Shown here: positions 16,059 through 24,598 of the stretch, one piece after another | How positions within the stretch are numbered: the first letter of the stretch is position 1 | How the letters are laid out: every line of letters begins with the position of its first letter | Assembly (NCBI GenBank): GCA_016791445.1 | Contig: JAEUMP010000005.1 | Location: 5,001 to 69,000 of the forward strand | Length of the DNA: 64,000 bases | Origin: Hyphomonadaceae bacterium | GTDB lineage: Bacteria > Pseudomonadota > Alphaproteobacteria > Caulobacterales > Aquidulcibacteraceae | Reading direction: 5' to 3' | Position numbers and translations under genes: made by a program | The notes under the pieces: model-generated | Database searches by the model: none | Seen by the model: the letters and a program-made list of their open reading frames with translations, nothing else | Told to the model about the DNA's origin: nothing

Positions 16059-17188
16059 TCGTCGTCCTTGTAGATTCCCACGATCGGTGTTCCGCCTTCC
16101 GCGAAGCGCGCGCGATACATGCCTGACGTGTTGAGGCTCCAGGCGCTGACGCCGTCCGCGCCCATCACGATGACGCCGCCGTCGCCGCCGATGCCGGTCA
16201 GCTCCCGCTGGATCACCGCGTCCGCCGCCGCTTGCGCGCTTTCGCCCCGCTCCATTCGCGCGCAGATCATGCGCGCGACCGAAAGGCGGATGAAGTATTC
16301 GCCGGAGCCCGTCGCCGAGACTGCGCACACGCCGTTCTGTGCGTAAGTTCCCGCGCCGATGATCGGCGCATCGCCCACGCGGCCCCAGCGTTTTCCCGTC
16401 ATGCCGCCCGTCGATGTGCCCGCCGCGAGATTGCCGCGTGCGTCGTGCACGACGACGCCGACGGTGCCGAACTTCCGTTCCTCAAGCGGCGACGCTTCGG
16501 ATTGCTGCGCGGTTGCGGGCGGCGCGCCCTGCGGCCGCGGCGGGACCGGCAGGCTCTGACGGGCGAGCTCCTGCACGAGACCTTGCCAGCGGCGCTCCGT
16601 GAAGAAGAAGGACGGCGCGACCTCTTCGAGTCCCTGCGCCCGCGCGAAGGTCTCCGCGCCCTCGCCGATCAGCATTACGTGCGGCGACTTCTCCATCACG
16701 GCGCGCGCCAGCGAGATCGGGTGACGCGTGCGCGTGACGCCCGCGACGGCGCCCGCCTTGCGCGTTGTTCCGTCCATGATCGACGCATCGAGTTCGTTGC
16801 GGCCTTCCGCCGTGAACACCGCGCCGCGCCCGGCGTTGAAGAGCGGATCGTCTTCCATGCGGCGGACGACCGTCTCCACCGCATCGAGCGCAGAGCCGCC
16901 CTTCGCCAGCACATCGCCGCCCGCGCGCGCCGCAGCGGAGAGCGCCTCCTGGTATTGCTGCTCCAGCGCCGGCGACATCTGACCGCGCTCGATGACGCCG
17001 GCGCCGCCATGAATGGCGATGGACCATTGCGGGATGTGGGCTTCCTCTCGGGGGACGGCAGCGCAGGCGGCGAGCGCAAGTGCTGCGAGCACAGCTGCAA
17101 CCCTTCTCCCCCGCGAGGGGGAGAAGGTGTCGACGAAGTCGACGAATGAGGGGGCGTCCCGGCGATTGTCACCGGCGCCCGACTTCAT
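16055..17188 (-). CDS. Isoaspartyl peptidase/L-asparaginase (Ntn hydrolase), lipoprotein-like
   Basis: A plant-type asparaginase that should self-cleave before the threonine of KFGTVGVVV and use it as nucleophile; GNLAAGTSTGGMTGKRWGRVGD and the glycine-rich GTYAQNG...SATGSGEYFIR segments are intact. The N-terminal core follows a lipoprotein-like LAALALAAC. The start is unclear: ATG 17188 (GAGG upstream) reads through a dispersed repeat and supplies the positive RGRR before the signal; GTG 17092 would give a signal without charge; ATG 17272 is also open. It sits between hpd and hmgA, overlapping hmgA by ATGA. Confidence 0.85.
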   Translation of the reverse strand: MKSGAGDNRRDAPSFVDFVDTFSPSRGRRVAAVLAALALAACAAVPREEAHIPQWSIAIHGGAGVIERGQMSPALEQQYQEALSAAARAGGDVLAKGGSALDAVETVVRRMEDDPLFNAGRGAVFTAEGRNELDASIMDGTTRKAGAVAGVTRTRHPISLARAVMEKSPHVMLIGEGAETFARAQGLEEVAPSFFFTERRWQGLVQELARQSLPVPPRPQGAPPATAQQSEASPLEERKFGTVGVVVHDARGNLAAGTSTGGMTGKRWGRVGDAPIIGAGTYAQNGVCAVSATGSGEYFIRLSVARMICARMERGESAQAAADAVIQRELTGIGGDGGVIVMGADGVSAWSLNTSGMYRARFAEGGTPIVGIYKDDE

Positions 17189-17253
17189 CCTGCACCTCAC
17201 CCCCTCATCCGACCGCTTCGCGGCCACCTTCTCCCCCTCGCGGGGGAGAAGGG
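17104..17253. repeat. Pair of dispersed repeats in inverted orientation
   Basis: The left unit (about 17104-17155) begins CTTCTCCCCCGCGAGGGGGAG and continues into AATGAGGGGG; the right unit (about 17201-17253) is its reverse complement in outline, with CCCCCTCATCCGACCGCTTCG. Each unit also holds its own short palindrome. This is a familiar dispersed element type of proteobacterial intergenic DNA. Here it overlaps the possible N-terminal codons of the peptidase gene. Confidence 0.85.
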
Positions 17254-17268
17254 AAAAGCAGCGCGCCA

Positions 17269-18345
17269 TCACGCGCTTTCCTTCAGCACGCCGCGCTTGA
17301 TCTGGTCGAGCTCGATCGACTCGAACAGCGCCTTGAAATTCCCTTCGCCGAAGCCTTCGTTGCCCTTGCGCTGGATGAACTCGAAGAAGATCGGGCCGAT
17401 CGCGTCCTTGCCGAAAATCTGCAGCAGGAGCCCCTGCCCCTCGCTCGGCGCGCCGTCGATGAGGACGCGACGCTTGCGCAATTCCTCGACGTTTTCGCCG
17501 TGGCCCGGCAGGCGCTTGTCGATGAGATCGAAATAGGTCTCGATGGTGTCCTGCAGCTCGACGCCACGCGCGCGCAGTCGGTCGACGACGTTGAGCAGAT
17601 CGTCCGTGCCGAGCGCGATGTGCTGGATGCCTTCGCCCTTGTAGCGCTGCAGAAACTCCTCGATCTGGTCGACCTTGCCGGGCTCGCCCTTCGATTCATT
17701 CAGCGGAATGCGGATTTTGCCGCAGGGGCTCGTCATCGCCTTCGAGAAGAGGCCCGTGACCTTTCCCTCGATGTCGAAATAGCGGATCTCGCGGAAGTTG
17801 AAGATGCGCTCGTAATAGTCCGCCCATGTCGCCATGTTGCCGCGGAATACGTTGTGCGTGAGGTGATCGAGATAGGTGAGGCCAACCGCGTTCTTCGATT
17901 CATCGGCGTCTTCGATGGGACGGAAGTCGACATCATAGATCGACTGCGCGCCATAACGGTCGACGAGATAGACATACGCCCCGCCGATGCCCTCGATGCA
18001 CGGAATGTCGAGCTCCATCGCGCCGAGCGGCATGTCCACGGCCTTCGCGCCGCGCTTGATGGCTTCCTTGAAGGCGTGCTGCGCATCTTTCACGCGGAAG
18101 GCCATGCCGTTCGCGGAGGGCCCGTGCGCCGCGCGAAAATCCGCCGGCTGGCCGGACGGCTCCATGTTGACGATGAAGTTGATGTCGCCCTGCTTGAAGC
18201 GCAGCACGTTCTTCGAGCGGTGCTTCGCCACCGCCGTGAAGCCCATCATCTCGAACTGCGTCTGCAGCAGCGTCGGATCGGGCGCGGTGAATTCGACGAA
18301 TTCGAAACCGTCGGTGCCGATGGGATTTTCGAACAGGTCGGCCAT
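17269..18345 (-). CDS. hpd: 4-hydroxyphenylpyruvate dioxygenase
   Basis: A 358-residue Fe(II) dioxygenase that turns 4-hydroxyphenylpyruvate into homogentisate. Two vicinal-oxygen-chelate domains are visible; metal ligands lie in LDHLTHNV (first His), GIQHIALGTDD (second His) and the Glu of GPIFFEFIQR near the C-terminus. The ATG at 18345 has GGAGG 5 bases upstream and begins the family N-terminus. It heads the unit hpd-peptidase-hmgA. A promoter with an operator between -35 and -10 lies upstream, shared with the divergent MarR gene. Confidence 0.96.
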   Translation of the reverse strand: MADLFENPIGTDGFEFVEFTAPDPTLLQTQFEMMGFTAVAKHRSKNVLRFKQGDINFIVNMEPSGQPADFRAAHGPSANGMAFRVKDAQHAFKEAIKRGAKAVDMPLGAMELDIPCIEGIGGAYVYLVDRYGAQSIYDVDFRPIEDADESKNAVGLTYLDHLTHNVFRGNMATWADYYERIFNFREIRYFDIEGKVTGLFSKAMTSPCGKIRIPLNESKGEPGKVDQIEEFLQRYKGEGIQHIALGTDDLLNVVDRLRARGVELQDTIETYFDLIDKRLPGHGENVEELRKRRVLIDGAPSEGQGLLLQIFGKDAIGPIFFEFIQRKGNEGFGEGNFKALFESIELDQIKRGVLKESA

Positions 18346-18385
18346 GGCGTCCTCCGCGATCTGCAGGCGATATTGACTGGCGACG

Positions 18386-18414
18386 GTATTAGTTTCATCT
18401 GTAACCAATGTCCA
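18386..18414 (-). promoter_or_regulatory. hpd promoter with embedded MarR-type operator
   Basis: On the - strand, TGGACA (18409-18414) and TAATAC (18386-18391) are 17 bases apart. The spacer holds an imperfect inverted repeat, 18388-18409, with half-sites ATTAGTTTCAT and ATTGGTTACAG matching at 8 of 11 positions. It overlaps the start codon of the divergent MarR gene, so one bound dimer could repress both. Confidence 0.6.
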
Positions 18415-18887
18415 GCGCCGCACGACGCAAAGAGCGCCCCGCCAAGGCGGACGCGCCGCTCCTCCTCGAGGACTTTCTCCCCTACCGCCTGGCGGTGCTG
18501 GCGAACGCCGTCTCGCGTGCGATCGCGCGCCGCTACGAGGACGCGTTCGGGCTCTCGATTCCGGAATGGCGGGTGATGGCGCTGCTCGGCGTCTCGCCAG
18601 GCCTGACCGCGAGCGAAGTCGCCGAGGCGACGCCGATGGACAAGGTCGCGGTGTCGCGCGCGGTGCGCAGCCTCATCGACGCGGGCCGCGTGAAGGCGAG
18701 CGCGGACGCCGAGGACGGCCGCCGCCAACGCCTGTCGCTCACGCCCGCAGGCGCGGCGATCTACCGGCGCATCGTGCCGCTGGCGCGCACGCTCGAGGCG
18801 CAGCTCCTCGCCGACCTCGACGCCGGCGACCGCGCCGCCCTCGACGATCTCATCGACCGGCTGGAAGCCGCCGCGCAAACGCTGTGA
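18408..18887 (+). CDS. MarR family transcriptional regulator
   Basis: A 159-residue winged-helix regulator. The recognition region is LTASEVAEATPMDKVAVSRAVRSLIDAGRV (about 65-94) and the wing is ADAEDGRRQRLSLTPAG. It diverges from hpd with only 62 bases between starts, and a candidate operator covers its own start codon and the hpd promoter. This suggests autoregulation and control of tyrosine breakdown, with a pathway intermediate such as homogentisate as a likely ligand. The ligand is inference. Confidence 0.92.
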   Translation: MSSAARRKERPAKADAPLLLEDFLPYRLAVLANAVSRAIARRYEDAFGLSIPEWRVMALLGVSPGLTASEVAEATPMDKVAVSRAVRSLIDAGRVKASADAEDGRRQRLSLTPAGAAIYRRIVPLARTLEAQLLADLDAGDRAALDDLIDRLEAAAQTL

Positions 18888-18940
18888 CAAGCGGCGACGC
18901 ACTTGAATGCTGACGCCGCCCGGCCCTAGATGCCGCCCGC

Positions 18941-19014
18941 GCGGGCGTGATGTAGTGGTAGCCTGGAAGCTTCCCAAGCTTCTCGTGCGGGTTCGATTCC
19001 CGCCGCCCGCTCCA
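18941..19014 (+). tRNA. tRNA-Gly (anticodon CCC)
   Basis: A 74-base cloverleaf: acceptor GCGGGCG pairs with CGCCCGC, the anticodon stem is GAAGC/GCTTC around TTCCCAA giving anticodon CCC, and the T-arm has GGTTCGATTCC. The discriminator is T and CCA is encoded. It reads glycine GGG codons. Confidence 0.97.
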
Positions 19015-19203
19015 GCGGCTCGCCACATTTTCGCGCCCGGTATGGATCAAATCCCCCGCTCGGGCGTTAGGCCTTCCGGACAGCCGCCGCAGGCCTGCGG
19101 GGCCCCGATCGGCTGCGCCGAACATGAACAACAGGCAACGGGCCCGTCATCTTCACGACATGTCGCCGGGGCTAGTGTCGGAAAACCAACTCAGGAGGGA
19201 TCC

Positions 19204-19863
19204 ATGATCAAGAAGTTTGCGCTCGGCGCGATGGCCGCGCTGGTGCTCGCTGCGGGCTGCACCACGACCGACCCGTACAGCGGCGAACGCACGCCCAACC
19301 GCACCGCCAACGCCGCCATCATCGGCGCCATCGGCGGGGCCGCCGCAGGCACGCTCGCGGGCGGCGACGACCGTCGCAACGCCGCCGTCGGCGCCGCGGT
19401 CGGCGCGATCGCGGGCGCCGGCGTCGGCGCGTACATGGACGCACAGGAACGCAAGCTGCGCGAGCAGATGCGCAATTCCGGCGTCGGCGTCACGCGCACG
19501 GCGGAAAATGAAATCACACTCAACCTGCCGTCCGACATCACGTTCGACGTCGATCGCGCAGACATCAAGCCGCAGTTCCGCACCACGCTCGTCGATGTCG
19601 CGCGCACGCTGCAGGAATATCCGTCGACGACGGTCGATGTCGCCGGCCACGCCGACTCCACCGGTCCGGATGACTACAACCAGCGTCTGTCGCAACGTCG
19701 CGCCGACGCGGTCGCGCAGGCGCTGATCCAGAACGGCGTACAGCCGGTGCGTGTCGTCGCCGTCGGCTTCGGCGAGTCCCGCCCGATCGCCGACAACGCC
19801 ACGGTCGCCGGTCGCGCGCAGAACCGCCGCGTCGAGATCAAGCTTGTCGGCGTGACGAGCTGA
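19204..19863 (+). CDS. OmpA family lipoprotein with glycine-zipper domain
   Basis: A 219-residue outer-membrane lipoprotein. The signal peptide ends in an LAAGC lipobox (C19). Residues 38-80 are a glycine-zipper-like segment (AIIGAIGGAAAGTLAGG...AAVGAIAGAGVGAYMDA), followed by an OmpA C-terminal domain that binds peptidoglycan, with the motif HADSTGPDDYNQRLSQRRADAV. It should tie the outer membrane to the cell wall. GGAGGG precedes the ATG and a strong terminator follows the stop, so it forms its own transcript. Confidence 0.94.
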   Translation: MIKKFALGAMAALVLAAGCTTTDPYSGERTPNRTANAAIIGAIGGAAAGTLAGGDDRRNAAVGAAVGAIAGAGVGAYMDAQERKLREQMRNSGVGVTRTAENEITLNLPSDITFDVDRADIKPQFRTTLVDVARTLQEYPSTTVDVAGHADSTGPDDYNQRLSQRRADAVAQALIQNGVQPVRVVAVGFGESRPIADNATVAGRAQNRRVEIKLVGVTS

Positions 19864-19886
19864 TCGACCCTACCGACGAAAGCGAA

Positions 19887-19917
19887 CGCCTCGGTCGCGA
19901 GACCGGGGCGTTTTTTT
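19887..19917 (+). terminator. Rho-independent terminator of the OmpA-family gene
   Basis: CGCCTCGGTC and GACCGGGGCG pair around GCGA, with one G-T pair, followed by seven T residues. It lies 24 bases after the OmpA-family stop codon. Confidence 0.93.
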
Positions 19918-19966
19918 GTTTGGAAATTGTCCCCTCTCCCGCTCAGGCGCGGGAGAGGGAGGCGCT

Positions 19967-21361
19967 CTACCGGTTCGGACGACGCGCGGGGCGCGGGCCA
20001 GGGCTGTTGCTCCAGACCTCGTTGCCCTTGCGGTCGCGGCGCTCTTCGCCGGCGACGCGCTCCTGACGGGGGGCGCGTTCGGACGCGCGTTCAGGCGGGC
20101 GATCGCCGGCGCTGCGTTCCTTGTTCTGCATCGGCGCACGCTTGGTGCGACGGGCATCGCGTGACGGCTTGCGCGGCGCGTTGCTGCGGGGCTCGCTGCG
20201 CTCGCCGGGCTGGCGCGGCACGGGCGTCGTGAGACTGAACTGCGTCTCGAGCACCGGCACGGCCTGTTTCGTCAGGCGTTCGATGCCGCGGAGATTGTCG
20301 CGCTCGTCCGGCGCGCAGAAGGAGATGGCGGCGCCCGCCTCCCCCGCCCGCGCCGTGCGGCCGATGCGGTGAACGTATTGCTCCGGCACATCCGGCAGAT
20401 CGAAGTTGATCACGTGCGTGACGTTGTCGACGTCGATGCCGCGCGCGGCGATTTCCGTCGCCACGAGAAGCCGCGCCTTGCCGCGCTTGAACGCTTCGAG
20501 CGCGCGCTCGCGCTGGCCCTGGCTCTTGTTGCCATGGATCGCTTCCGCCGCGATGCCCGCCGCCGCGAGGCGTTTCACCACGCGGTCCGCGCCATGCTTG
20601 GTGCGGGTGAAGACGAGCGCGCGGCTGATCGACTTGTCGCCGAGAATGTCATGCAGCAGGTCCTGCTTGCGCGCGGCGTCCACGTGAATGACGGCCTGTT
20701 CGACACGCTCGGCGGTCGAGGACACGGGCGTCACCGCGACCTGCACGGGATCGTTCAGGAACTTCGCCGCAAGCTCGGCGATCGGCGGCGGCATCGTGGC
20801 GGAGAAGAACACCGTCTGGCGCTTCGCCGGCACAAGCTGTGCGATGCGCTTCAGGGCGTGGATGAAGCCGAGATCGAGCATGTGGTCGGCCTCGTCGAGG
20901 ACGAGGATTTCCACCTGGTCGAGGCGGCACTTCTTCTGTTCAATGAGATCGAGCAGGCGTCCGGGCGTGGCGACGAGCACGTCGACGCCGCGTTCCAGCG
21001 CCTTGATCTGGCGGCCGATCGGCACGCCGCCGAAGACGACCGCGCAGCCGATGTTCGAGAACTTGCCGTAGGCGCGGAAGCTGTCGCCGATCTGCGCGGC
21101 GAGCTCACGCGTCGGCGCGAGGACGAGGACGCGGCACGCGCGCGCGCCGGCGCCGCGATGGTTGGCCGCGAGGCGGTCGATGATCGGCAGCGCGAAGGCC
21201 GCCGTCTTGCCGGTGCCCGTCTGGGCGAGACCGACGACGTCGCGGCCTGCGAGCACGGGCGCAATGGCCTGCGCCTGGATCGGCGTGGGGGTCTCATAGC
21301 CTTCGGCCGCGAGCGCCTTCAGGATCGGCGCGCTGAGGCCGAGGTCGGAAAACTTGGTCAA
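19967..21361 (-). CDS. rhlE: DEAD-box ATP-dependent RNA helicase, RhlE type
   Basis: A 464-residue cytoplasmic RNA helicase. Motifs in order: the Q-motif region TPTPIQAQAI (25-34), Walker A AQTGTGKT (46-53), PTRELAAQI, DEAD at 156-159, SAT, and HRIGRTARAGEAG in the second RecA domain. The last 85 residues are a basic, disordered RNA-binding tail rich in Arg and Pro. The start is TTG at 21361: there is no nearby ATG, the family N-terminus (TKFSDLGLS) begins there, and no clear Shine-Dalgarno is present. It converges on the OmpA-family gene. Confidence 0.94.
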   Translation of the reverse strand: MTKFSDLGLSAPILKALAAEGYETPTPIQAQAIAPVLAGRDVVGLAQTGTGKTAAFALPIIDRLAANHRGAGARACRVLVLAPTRELAAQIGDSFRAYGKFSNIGCAVVFGGVPIGRQIKALERGVDVLVATPGRLLDLIEQKKCRLDQVEILVLDEADHMLDLGFIHALKRIAQLVPAKRQTVFFSATMPPPIAELAAKFLNDPVQVAVTPVSSTAERVEQAVIHVDAARKQDLLHDILGDKSISRALVFTRTKHGADRVVKRLAAAGIAAEAIHGNKSQGQRERALEAFKRGKARLLVATEIAARGIDVDNVTHVINFDLPDVPEQYVHRIGRTARAGEAGAAISFCAPDERDNLRGIERLTKQAVPVLETQFSLTTPVPRQPGERSEPRSNAPRKPSRDARRTKRAPMQNKERSAGDRPPERASERAPRQERVAGEERRDRKGNEVWSNSPGPRPARRPNR

Positions 21362-21604
21362 GGAAGGGATACTTTCAGAGCGCGCGCCGACGAATTGTCT
21401 CGGATCGAGTTCGGGCGGGCGGAATACGGAGCGCGGCGACGGCGATGAGCGGCAGGACTGCCGAACGTCGATGGTTGCGCTTCGAGGGGACCGCGTTCGC
21501 GAGAAAGCAGCGTTGCTGCAGGTGCGAACGGTCGCTGGAGCGGCTTATGCGGGACGGAGGTGAACAAGTCAACAACGGGTGGGAAGGAGCACCGAAGCGA
21601 AAAG

Positions 21605-21627
21605 AGCCGGCGCCTTGCGACGCCGGC
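21605..21627 (-). terminator. Terminator downstream of the M16 peptidase gene
   Basis: On the - strand GCCGGCG pairs with CGCCGGC and is followed by TCTTTT. It lies about 25 bases after the stop of the M16 gene. Confidence 0.75.
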
Positions 21628-21651
21628 CCTTCCGTTTGCGGTCGAGCGCGA

Positions 21652-24441
21652 TCAGTTCGCGACGGGCTTGCCGTCTTCGTCCCAGATCTCGAGCGGCGCG
21701 ATGTTCAGGCCGCGCAGGCCGGCTTCGAGTTTCGCGCGGTCGCCGACGACGATCCACACGAGCTTCGACGGGTCGATCACGTCGCGGGCGGAGGCCTGCG
21801 CCTCCGCGAGAGTCATCGCCTTCAGGCGCGCCGGCAGGGTCGGCGTCCAGTCGAGCGGACGGCCGGCGGCTTCCGCGCCCGCGAGCGCGCCGAGCACGGC
21901 GCCATTCGTTTCGAAGGCGCCGGGCAAGGCGCGCGTCTGGAAAGTGACGGCGGTGTTGAATTCCTCCTGCGACAGCGGACGGCGTCCGACGACGTCGGCG
22001 AATTCCTTCTGCAGTTCGCGGATGCTCTCGATCGTCTTGTCGCTCTGCACCGGCGCGCTGACGAACCACGGGCGTTGCCCGCGCGCGTCGATGAAGGACG
22101 AGCGCACGCCGTAGGACCAGCCCTTCTCCTCACGCAGGTTCATGTTGATGCGCGAGGTGAAGGCGCCGCCGAAGCTGCGGTTCATCATCTGCTGCGCCAG
22201 CGCCGCCGGCGCCGCCGACGGCGTGGTGGCGCGACCGGCGAGGATGATCGACTGCGGCGCGTTCGGACGATCCACCAGGATCAGGCGCGGCGCGCGGACC
22301 GTCGCATTGTCGGCGGTGGGAATGACGCGCAGCGGCGTCGCCGGCGCCGCCCAGCCGCGGAACGCGGCGTCGATGGCGGCGGTCGCTTCCGCGAGCGAAA
22401 GATCGCCCACGACGTAGAACGTCGCATTGTCGGGACGGATGCGTTCGGCGTGGAAGGCCTGCATGTCGCCACGCGTCAGCGCGCCGATCGAGGCTTCCGT
22501 GCCGGAGCCCGTCAGCGGCACCCCATAGGGGCTCCCCTGCGGATAGAGCGCGAGCGGCAGAAGCCGCATGCCCGTCGCGTTCGGATTGGCCTTTTCCTGG
22601 CGGATGCCGGCGAGCCAGACCGTCTTCACGCGATCGATCTCGTTCTGCGCGAAGGACGGATTGCGGATCACGTCGGCCATCAGCGCCAGCGACGGCGTGA
22701 GATTGTTCTTCAGCGCCGAGAGCGTGACGTTGGCCGTCTCGATGCCCGAACCGGTGGAGAGACGCGCGCCGAGAGCTTCGGCCTCTTCGCTGATGCGCAC
22801 GGCGGAGCGCGTGGCGGTGCCCTCATCGAGCATGCCCATGGTGAAGCTCGCCGTGCCGACGCCGCGGCCCACATCCGCGGTGTAGCCGCCGTTGAACGCC
22901 GCCTGCACTTCCACGGTCGCGGCGCCCGGACGGCGTGCGACGACGACGCGGGCGCCGTTGGCGAGACGCCCCTGCTCGATGGTCGGGAAGGTGAGTTCGG
23001 GCGTGGTCGCAACGGTCGGCACGCCTGCGCTGCGGTTCACCGTGGACGGCGTCGCCGCGAGGTTGCCGAACGGCACGACATCGACCTGGTGCCAGCCGTG
23101 CGCCATCCAGGTGCGCGCGGCGTTGCGCACCTCGACGGGCGTCGCCTCACGCAGCCATTGCAGTTCCTTGCGGTAGTGGCCGGGATCATCCGCGTAGAGC
23201 CAGCCTTCGGCGAGCACGGTGATCTTGCCGCTGAAGCCGCCCACGCGCTCGATGCCGCGCACGAAGCCCGCATAGCGCCCCGTCTTCACGCGCTCGACCT
23301 CGGCGGCCGTGGGGCCCGAGGCGAGGAACTGCGCGACCACCGCTTCGGCGCGCGCCATCACGTCGTCGATGTTTTGGCCCTCGGCGAGCGTAACGTCGAT
23401 TTCCAGAATGCTCGCCAGTTCGAACGGCTGCAGCGAAACGCTCACATTGGTCGCGACCTTCTGGTCGATCACCAGCGCCTTGTAGAGTCGCGAGGACTTG
23501 CCGCCGCCGAGCACCTGCGCGGCGATGTCGAGAAGCGTGGCGTCCCGCGACTGGCCGCTCGGCGCGGTCCATGCGCGGAAGGCGCGGGTCTGGGGCACGC
23601 GGTCACGCAGCACGTCACGCGTGTTGCCCACCTTGATCGGCACGTTCACTTCGCGGCGCGACAGCGGCGGGCCGGGATCGATCTCGGCGAAATACTTTTC
23701 GATGAGCGGGCGCGCGGTCGCCACGTCGATGTCGCCGGCGAGCGCAAGGACCGCGTTCGACGCGCCGTAGTATTCGCGGAACCACGCCTTCACGTCTTCG
23801 AGCGACGCGGCGTTGAGATCATCCATCGAGCCGATGGTTGACCAGCGGTACGGGTGCCCTTCCGGGAAGAGGCCCGCGAGCTGCGCATATTCGACAAGGC
23901 CATAGGGACGGTTGTCGCCCTGGCGCTTTTCGTTCTGCACGACGCCGCGCTGCTCATCGAGGCGGGCCTGGTCGACGACGCCGAGGAGGTGTCCCATGCG
24001 GTCGCTCTCGAGGAAGAGCGTCATTTCCAGCGCAGTCTTCGGCACGGTCTGGAAGTAGTTGGTGCGGTCGAACCACGTGGTGCCGTTCTGGTCGGTGGCG
24101 CCGACCTGCTCGAACGGCTTGAACCACTCGCCGTTGTAGTTCTCCGAGCCGTTGAACATCAGGTGCTCGAAGAGGTGCGCGAAGCCGGTCTTGCCGGGAC
24201 GTTCGTCGCGCGAGCCGACGCCGTACCAGATGCCGACCGCCACGACCGGCGCCTTGCGGTCCGTATGGACGACGACGCGCAGGCCGTTGCGGAGCGTGAA
24301 GGTCTCGTACGGGATGTGCACATCGCCGACGGCCGACGGCGTCGCGGCGCTCGTGCGCTGCTGCGCTTCCGCCACCTGCACCGCACCCACCGCGCCTGCG
24401 CCAAGCGCGAGCGCCATGGCCGAACTGATCATCCACTTCAT
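21652..24441 (-). CDS. M16 family zinc metallopeptidase, two-domain, secreted
   Basis: A 929-residue periplasmic or outer-membrane peptidase of the insulinase/pitrilysin family. A signal peptide occupies residues 1-26 (cleavage near AEA). The first half has the inverted zinc motif HLFEH (H89, E92, H93), with a further glutamate in the downstream EQRGVVQNEKR segment. The second half repeats the fold and should be inactive but needed for the substrate chamber. The ATG at 24441 is preceded by GAGGGG; earlier starts would bury the signal peptide. It stands alone between two terminators. Confidence 0.92.
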   Translation of the reverse strand: MKWMISSAMALALGAGAVGAVQVAEAQQRTSAATPSAVGDVHIPYETFTLRNGLRVVVHTDRKAPVVAVGIWYGVGSRDERPGKTGFAHLFEHLMFNGSENYNGEWFKPFEQVGATDQNGTTWFDRTNYFQTVPKTALEMTLFLESDRMGHLLGVVDQARLDEQRGVVQNEKRQGDNRPYGLVEYAQLAGLFPEGHPYRWSTIGSMDDLNAASLEDVKAWFREYYGASNAVLALAGDIDVATARPLIEKYFAEIDPGPPLSRREVNVPIKVGNTRDVLRDRVPQTRAFRAWTAPSGQSRDATLLDIAAQVLGGGKSSRLYKALVIDQKVATNVSVSLQPFELASILEIDVTLAEGQNIDDVMARAEAVVAQFLASGPTAAEVERVKTGRYAGFVRGIERVGGFSGKITVLAEGWLYADDPGHYRKELQWLREATPVEVRNAARTWMAHGWHQVDVVPFGNLAATPSTVNRSAGVPTVATTPELTFPTIEQGRLANGARVVVARRPGAATVEVQAAFNGGYTADVGRGVGTASFTMGMLDEGTATRSAVRISEEAEALGARLSTGSGIETANVTLSALKNNLTPSLALMADVIRNPSFAQNEIDRVKTVWLAGIRQEKANPNATGMRLLPLALYPQGSPYGVPLTGSGTEASIGALTRGDMQAFHAERIRPDNATFYVVGDLSLAEATAAIDAAFRGWAAPATPLRVIPTADNATVRAPRLILVDRPNAPQSIILAGRATTPSAAPAALAQQMMNRSFGGAFTSRINMNLREEKGWSYGVRSSFIDARGQRPWFVSAPVQSDKTIESIRELQKEFADVVGRRPLSQEEFNTAVTFQTRALPGAFETNGAVLGALAGAEAAGRPLDWTPTLPARLKAMTLAEAQASARDVIDPSKLVWIVVGDRAKLEAGLRGLNIAPLEIWDEDGKPVAN

Positions 24442-24542
24442 CCGAAACCCCTCAGGCAAGACGCGACGGGCCGTTTCTTGTTTCCGGCCCATCTCGTTTA
24501 TCGATAAGGCTAAATAGCCCCAGCCGGCGCCGCGCGCAAAAG

Positions 24543-24570
24543 AAAAGAGCGACGTTTCCGCCGCTCTTTC
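24543..24570 (-). terminator. Terminator downstream of fadJ
   Basis: On the - strand AAAGAGCGGCG pairs with CGTCGCTCTTT around GAAA and is followed by TCTTTT. It lies 29 bases after the fadJ stop. Confidence 0.8.
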
Positions 24571-24598
24571 CGTCGTTCGTCGCAATTCTGTTCGCGCT

